NCBI RefSeq assembly: GCF_032586155.1 | Contig: NZ_JAWHTC010000001.1 | Coordinates: 1,054,001-1,118,000, forward strand | DNA: 64,000 nt | Source: JAWHTC01 sp032586155 | Lineage (GTDB): Bacteria > Pseudomonadota > Alphaproteobacteria > Rhodobacterales > Rhodobacteraceae | Reading direction: 5' to 3' | Part shown: positions 60,612-64,000 of the stretch, piece by piece | Numbering within the stretch: position 1 is the first letter of the stretch | Layout of the letters: every line of letters starts with the position of its first letter | Program-made: the position numbers and the translations under genes | The notes under the pieces: generated by a model | The model's input: the letters and a program-made list of their open reading frames with translations, nothing else | The model's database searches: none | Told to the model about the DNA's origin: nothing

Positions 60612-61013
60612 ATGGCGGAACTTGACAAAAGTAAGCTTTTCCTGCGCGACGAAGAGGGCAGTTTCACGATTGAATTCGTGATCTGGACGCCGATATTCGT
60701 GATTATGATGGCGATCATGATGAACGTATCAATGGTCTTCTTTCATGAATCTCAAATTCTGCGCGTGGTTCAGGATGCGAACCGAGCTTATGCCCAAAAA
60801 CGCATCACATCTACGGAAGATAACGAAGCCTATATCCTGAGTAAGCTGTCCTACCTCAATGCGACGCCAACGATCACATCTGTCGAAACGGGCGGGGCGA
60901 TCAGAACCACTTTTGCCGTTCCGGTGACCGACCTTATGCCGTTCACCCTGATGGAAGACGCCTTTACGTCCAAGCAAATTGTGGTGACGTCAGATCAAGT
61001 TCTGGAATTTTGA
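60612..61013 (+). CDS. TadE-like minor pilin
   Basis: The 133-residue protein has a short charged lead, then GSFTIEFVIWTPIFVIMM, a type IV prepilin-like site (Gly with Glu at +5) followed by a hydrophobic helix (about residues 18-45), and a periplasmic tail. TadE pseudopilins are processed by TadV and help assemble Flp pili. It overlaps or abuts the TadG-like gene. No tad motor genes are in the window. Confidence 0.82.
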   Translation: MAELDKSKLFLRDEEGSFTIEFVIWTPIFVIMMAIMMNVSMVFFHESQILRVVQDANRAYAQKRITSTEDNEAYILSKLSYLNATPTITSVETGGAIRTTFAVPVTDLMPFTLMEDAFTSKQIVVTSDQVLEF

Positions 61014-61015
61014 GC

Positions 61016-62356
61016 ATGTGGATGAAGCGGATTGCTCAAGGCGAAAACGGAACGGGCACTGTCTTTGCCCTTGGAATCCTCCTAATTTCTCTGATATTTA
61101 CGGGTATAGCCATCGACTTCAACAAGGCGATGTCGAAACGGACTCATATGCAAGTCGCAGCCGAGGCTGCGGCACATGCCGCGTTGGTAACCCGCGAGCT
61201 GCATTCCGTCGGTGCCGCCAAAAGCAAAGCACTAGAAATCGCGGCAACCAATCTTCCTCAGGGTAGGAACGGTGATGCCATCCAATCCGCCGACATCGAA
61301 TTTGGAGTTTGGGATCCCGAAAACGGAGTCTTCACTGTCGACTCTTCCGAACGTGAAGCGGTGCGTGTGTACGCTCATCGCACGGCAGAGCGCGGAAACA
61401 GTGTCCGCAACATCTTGCTGGATTTGATTGGCTTCGACACATTCGACCTCTCCCGCGCAGTGATTTTCGAAAGTTACATTCCGTCATGCTTGCGCGAGGG
61501 TTTTGTTGCCGAAGATCGCATCGAGATTCAATCGGGCAATCTTTTCAAAGAGGGGTACTGCCTGCATTCGAATACGCATGTCGCGCTCTCCAGCGGCAAT
61601 ACGTTCGAGAAAAACGTGATTGTTTCGATGCCTGATATCGCAGACCTTGTCACGCCGTCCGGCGGTTTTGGTGACAACGATGGGCTTGAGCCTGCCTTGC
61701 GTGAAAACGGCTATCACATCAATATTCTTGATCGCATCACTGATATCGCCCTTGGGGTCAGCAATCCAACCTCGCCCCATTTTCGCGATTACCTGACACC
61801 GGGTGCGGAGCCGCTTTCTGTCAACCCAAATGGTGTTCTGGATGCGTCAGATTTTACTCCGGGGCGGCTTCACGGTCTCTACTGCGCCTCCCACGGTCAG
61901 CAGGCCACGATCGCCCACGATACCCTGCTGTCCGGCGTCGCGATCGTTACCAATTGCAAATTGCATTTCGGTGAAGGCATTGCGCTTGAAAATGCGACAA
62001 TCGTGAGTCTGAATGCAACTGCGGCTGCAATTGGCGGTGCGTCAGGTATTCGGCTTGGCCGGGATGACAATTGCGCCGACGGCGGTGATGCGCAGATTGC
62101 AACCCTGGGCAGCATCGATTTTCCAAGCAACATGCAACTTTATGGAGGCCAGATGATTGCCCAGGGCGATATTTCTTTCTCGGCCAATGCCTATGGAGTG
62201 CAAGGCGCGTCCGTCATCGCCGGTGGCCGGATTGACGGGACATCTAACATGCAGATGGGGTTTTGCGACGGCGCGGGTATGGGAAACAATTACGAAGCCC
62301 AGTATTTCCGCATGGCGCAATATAGCGAAACCTCGCCCCTGATATATTCTCCGTGA
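61016..62356 (+). CDS. TadG-like pilus-associated protein
   Basis: The 446-residue protein has an N-terminal Tad-type helix (GTGTVFALGILLISLIFTGIAI) followed by DFNKAMSKRTHMQVAAEAAAHAAL, the usual TadG/TadE_G start. The rest is exported and rich in short beta repeats (IEIQSGNLF, VALSSGNTF, IDFPSNMQLYGG, ISFSANAYG), suggesting a beta-helix rather than the von Willebrand A domain of classical TadG. It begins three bases after the TadE-like stop; a TTG six bases upstream is an alternative start. Confidence 0.75.
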   Translation: MWMKRIAQGENGTGTVFALGILLISLIFTGIAIDFNKAMSKRTHMQVAAEAAAHAALVTRELHSVGAAKSKALEIAATNLPQGRNGDAIQSADIEFGVWDPENGVFTVDSSEREAVRVYAHRTAERGNSVRNILLDLIGFDTFDLSRAVIFESYIPSCLREGFVAEDRIEIQSGNLFKEGYCLHSNTHVALSSGNTFEKNVIVSMPDIADLVTPSGGFGDNDGLEPALRENGYHINILDRITDIALGVSNPTSPHFRDYLTPGAEPLSVNPNGVLDASDFTPGRLHGLYCASHGQQATIAHDTLLSGVAIVTNCKLHFGEGIALENATIVSLNATAAAIGGASGIRLGRDDNCADGGDAQIATLGSIDFPSNMQLYGGQMIAQGDISFSANAYGVQGASVIAGGRIDGTSNMQMGFCDGAGMGNNYEAQYFRMAQYSETSPLIYSP

Positions 62357-62979
62357 TCTAATCGAGACTCGAGTTTTTGAAAGACTGGTCTGGGCTGGGC
62401 TGAGCGTGGCGTAACTGCCCGCTGTGCGTGACCGGAGGAACCGAGTGCGTTGAATCGGCGCGATACCGTACGGGAGACCAGGTTTGACGGAGGTTCGAAA
62501 TGTCGACTCGCTAAGGCACGTCAGGCTGAGGGCTGTCGGGAAGATTGTCTCGATCTAGGGCGCGCGCTTTTTGCTGCCCGTTCCGTTTTCAGCATTGTAA
62601 TCGCCCCGTGCATGGCCTTATGTAAGAGAGACGGCAGATGTCACTTTTGTGACCGGCCGCAAGAGTTTCGCTGTTCATGACAGACGCAGGATCTAACCCG
62701 CATGACGTGAACAGACCGATTGGACCCTTGAGAAAGGGTCAGATGAACAGCCTGCCACCCGCGTATATGGGTGCTCCTGGCTTTTGAATGGGCGCCCACC
62801 CGGTAACGAGGCGGGCGTCGGAGAAGAAACGCGATGAAGCGCGCGACGCGATTGAGTATCGGAGCAGGGGGTGGAAACGCTCGCACCTGCCGCGCGTCTG
62901 ACATTGCCCTGAATAGACACCGCAACACCACCTCTGGGCCGCCTGGCCGCAGGGGCGTTTTGCGGTGCAATTGGACAAC
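62357..62979. other. long intergenic region upstream of rne
   Basis: About 620 bases with no supportable gene. In many bacteria rne has a long structured 5' untranslated region used for autoregulation by RNase E, and this stretch could serve so. Several GC-rich inverted segments occur between 62780 and 62960 (for example GGGCGCCC and GGCCGC/GCGGCC-type pairs). No promoter could be fixed with confidence. Confidence 0.45.
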
Positions 62980-64000
62980 ATGGCTAAGAAAATGCTTATC
63001 GACGCCACCCACACCGAGGAGACTCGGGTTGTGGTGGTCGACGGAAACAAGGTTGAGGAATTTGACTTTGAGTCCGAAAACAAACGCCAGCTTGCTGGCA
63101 ATATCTATCTAGCAAAAGTTACCCGGGTCGAACCGTCACTGCAGGCGGCCTTCGTGGACTATGGCGGCAATCGCCATGGTTTCCTGGCCTTTTCGGAAAT
63201 CCACCCTGACTACTATCAGATTCCGGTTGCCGACCGCGAAGCGCTGATGGAGGAAGAGCGCGCCTATGCCGAGGCGATGAAGGCGCGCGAGGACGAAGAA
63301 GAGAAGAAACCCCGTCGCCGTCGCCGCTCGCGCGCGAAGGCGGCGTCGGCCGACAATGGCGACGCGGTAGAGACCAAGGAAGTTGAAACCCCCGAGGCCA
63401 CCGAGGATAGTGGCCAGATTTCGGGCATGGAAACCATCGACCTGGATGAGGGAGGCGGTGAAGCCGGCGCTGATACGCTTGAAGGCCATTCACCGATGGA
63501 CCTTGTTGCCGAAACCCCGGTTGAGGAACCCAACGAAGACGCTGAAGCCGAAGCAGCGGATGCAGAAGCCCCCGCAGACACAGAGGAGGCCAATGACGAG
63601 GCCGCCGACGCAGTCGCTGAAGCGCCCGTCGAGGAGACCGGTGAGTCTGCTGAAAACGTAGAGGAAGCCACCGAAGCCAAGGATGACGCGGCCGAAGGCG
63701 ACGCCGAAGTTGAGGCTTCCGGTGAGGATGACGACGAAGACGAGGATGACGACACGCCAAGCGGGCGCCGCAAGCGCAAGACAAGCAAGCGCGCGGCCTC
63801 GGATCGCGATGCATCGATCGAATCCGTCGCCGATGATGACGACCAGGAAGACATCCGTCCGCCGCGCAAACCGCGCCCGCGCCGCTACAAGATCCAGGAA
63901 GTGGTCAAGGTCCGCCAGATTCTGCTGGTGCAGGTGGTCAAGGAAGAGCGTGGCAACAAGGGTGCGGCACTGACGACTTACCTGTCGCTGGCTGGCCGGT
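62980..64000 (+). CDS. rne: ribonuclease E, N-terminal part (cut by window edge)
   Basis: The frame starts MAKKMLIDATHTEETRVVVVDG and stays open to the window end (340 codons). The first part of the S1 RNA-binding domain is at residues 38-70 (GNIYLAKVTRVEPSLQAAF-VDYGGNRHGFL). An Ala/Glu/Asp-rich insertion of about 200 residues (roughly 92-300) interrupts it, and S1 resumes with YKIQEVVKVRQILLVQVVKEERGNKGAAL. Such an insertion is typical of Rhodobacterales RNase E. The catalytic Asp residues and degradosome scaffold lie beyond the edge. Confidence 0.95.
   Translation, partial: MAKKMLIDATHTEETRVVVVDGNKVEEFDFESENKRQLAGNIYLAKVTRVEPSLQAAFVDYGGNRHGFLAFSEIHPDYYQIPVADREALMEEERAYAEAMKAREDEEEKKPRRRRRSRAKAASADNGDAVETKEVETPEATEDSGQISGMETIDLDEGGGEAGADTLEGHSPMDLVAETPVEEPNEDAEAEAADAEAPADTEEANDEAADAVAEAPVEETGESAENVEEATEAKDDAAEGDAEVEASGEDDDEDEDDDTPSGRRKRKTSKRAASDRDASIESVADDDDQEDIRPPRKPRPRRYKIQEVVKVRQILLVQVVKEERGNKGAALTTYLSLAGR

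Overview
The window looks like the chromosome of an alphaproteobacterium of the order Rhodobacterales (Roseobacter group). The evidence is high-GC DNA, a CckA hybrid kinase next to recA, an ATP synthase zeta-type inhibitor (DUF1476), an RNase E whose S1 domain carries a long acidic insertion, a PurS/PurQ-type purine pathway, OlsB, and LexA boxes of the alphaproteobacterial GTTC-N7-GTTC type. I cannot place it to genus. No rRNA, CRISPR array, prophage or insertion sequence was seen.

Layout. 1-5.2 kb: the start of an MBL-fold hydrolase gene, an EnvZ-like kinase, three glycine/CAU-type tRNA genes (two with odd structure), a GT87 membrane glycosyltransferase, a DUF2235 hydrolase and a hydroxynitrile-lyase-type cupin. 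5.2-9.6 kb (minus strand): a membrane protein, a large ferredoxin/ASKHA corrinoid-reactivation protein, a rhodanese and an agmatinase, with a cluster of TTCGAA-centred palindromes. 9.7-20 kb (plus): guaB, an RsmB-like RNA methyltransferase, cckA with a CtrA-type box, a decayed sulfotransferase-like gene, recA with an SOS box, a MOSC-like gene, alaS and a DUF1330 gene. 20-28.8 kb: typA (minus), then argS, a SPOR protein, nagZ, scpA and scpB (plus), then a tandem-domain dCTP deaminase. 29-33.7 kb (minus): the conserved DUF177-rpmF-plsX-fabH-ihfA-merR cluster. 33.8-44.1 kb: bamE, olsB, an ABC-F ATPase, a small secreted protein, a short-chain dehydrogenase, an AbrB-type membrane protein, a tRNA(CAU), purM-purN, an RNase D gene, a lipoprotein and sufE. 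44.3-46.2 kb: a lower-GC accessory patch. 46.2-51.2 kb: DUF1638, a small membrane protein and a corrinoid protein, then a radical SAM protein behind a perfect SOS box, an SH3 protein and a homocysteine methyltransferase. 51.4-56.8 kb: zeta subunit, purC, purS, five accessory genes, purQ. 57.1-60.3 kb: dctB-dctD. 60.6-62.4 kb: a TadE/TadG-like pair. 63-64 kb: the 5' part of rne.

How the parts fit. Three dispersed loci (RamA-like reactivator at 5.9-7.9 kb, corrinoid protein at 47.1-47.8 kb, homocysteine methyltransferase at 50.1-51.2 kb) look like components of a split B12-dependent methionine synthase. The two uncharacterised genes downstream of the corrinoid protein (a two-helix membrane peptide and DUF1638) are the best candidates for an undescribed accessory function. 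A regulatory theme links cckA (CtrA-type box), recA (SOS box) and the radical SAM gene (SOS box). GTAG-headed REP-like hairpins recur, two of them inside the purC-purQ interval where unrelated genes separate the purine genes.

Gene starts were re-chosen by ribosome binding site and family N-terminus where the longest frame was clearly too long. All assignments are from reading the sequence; no database search was run.
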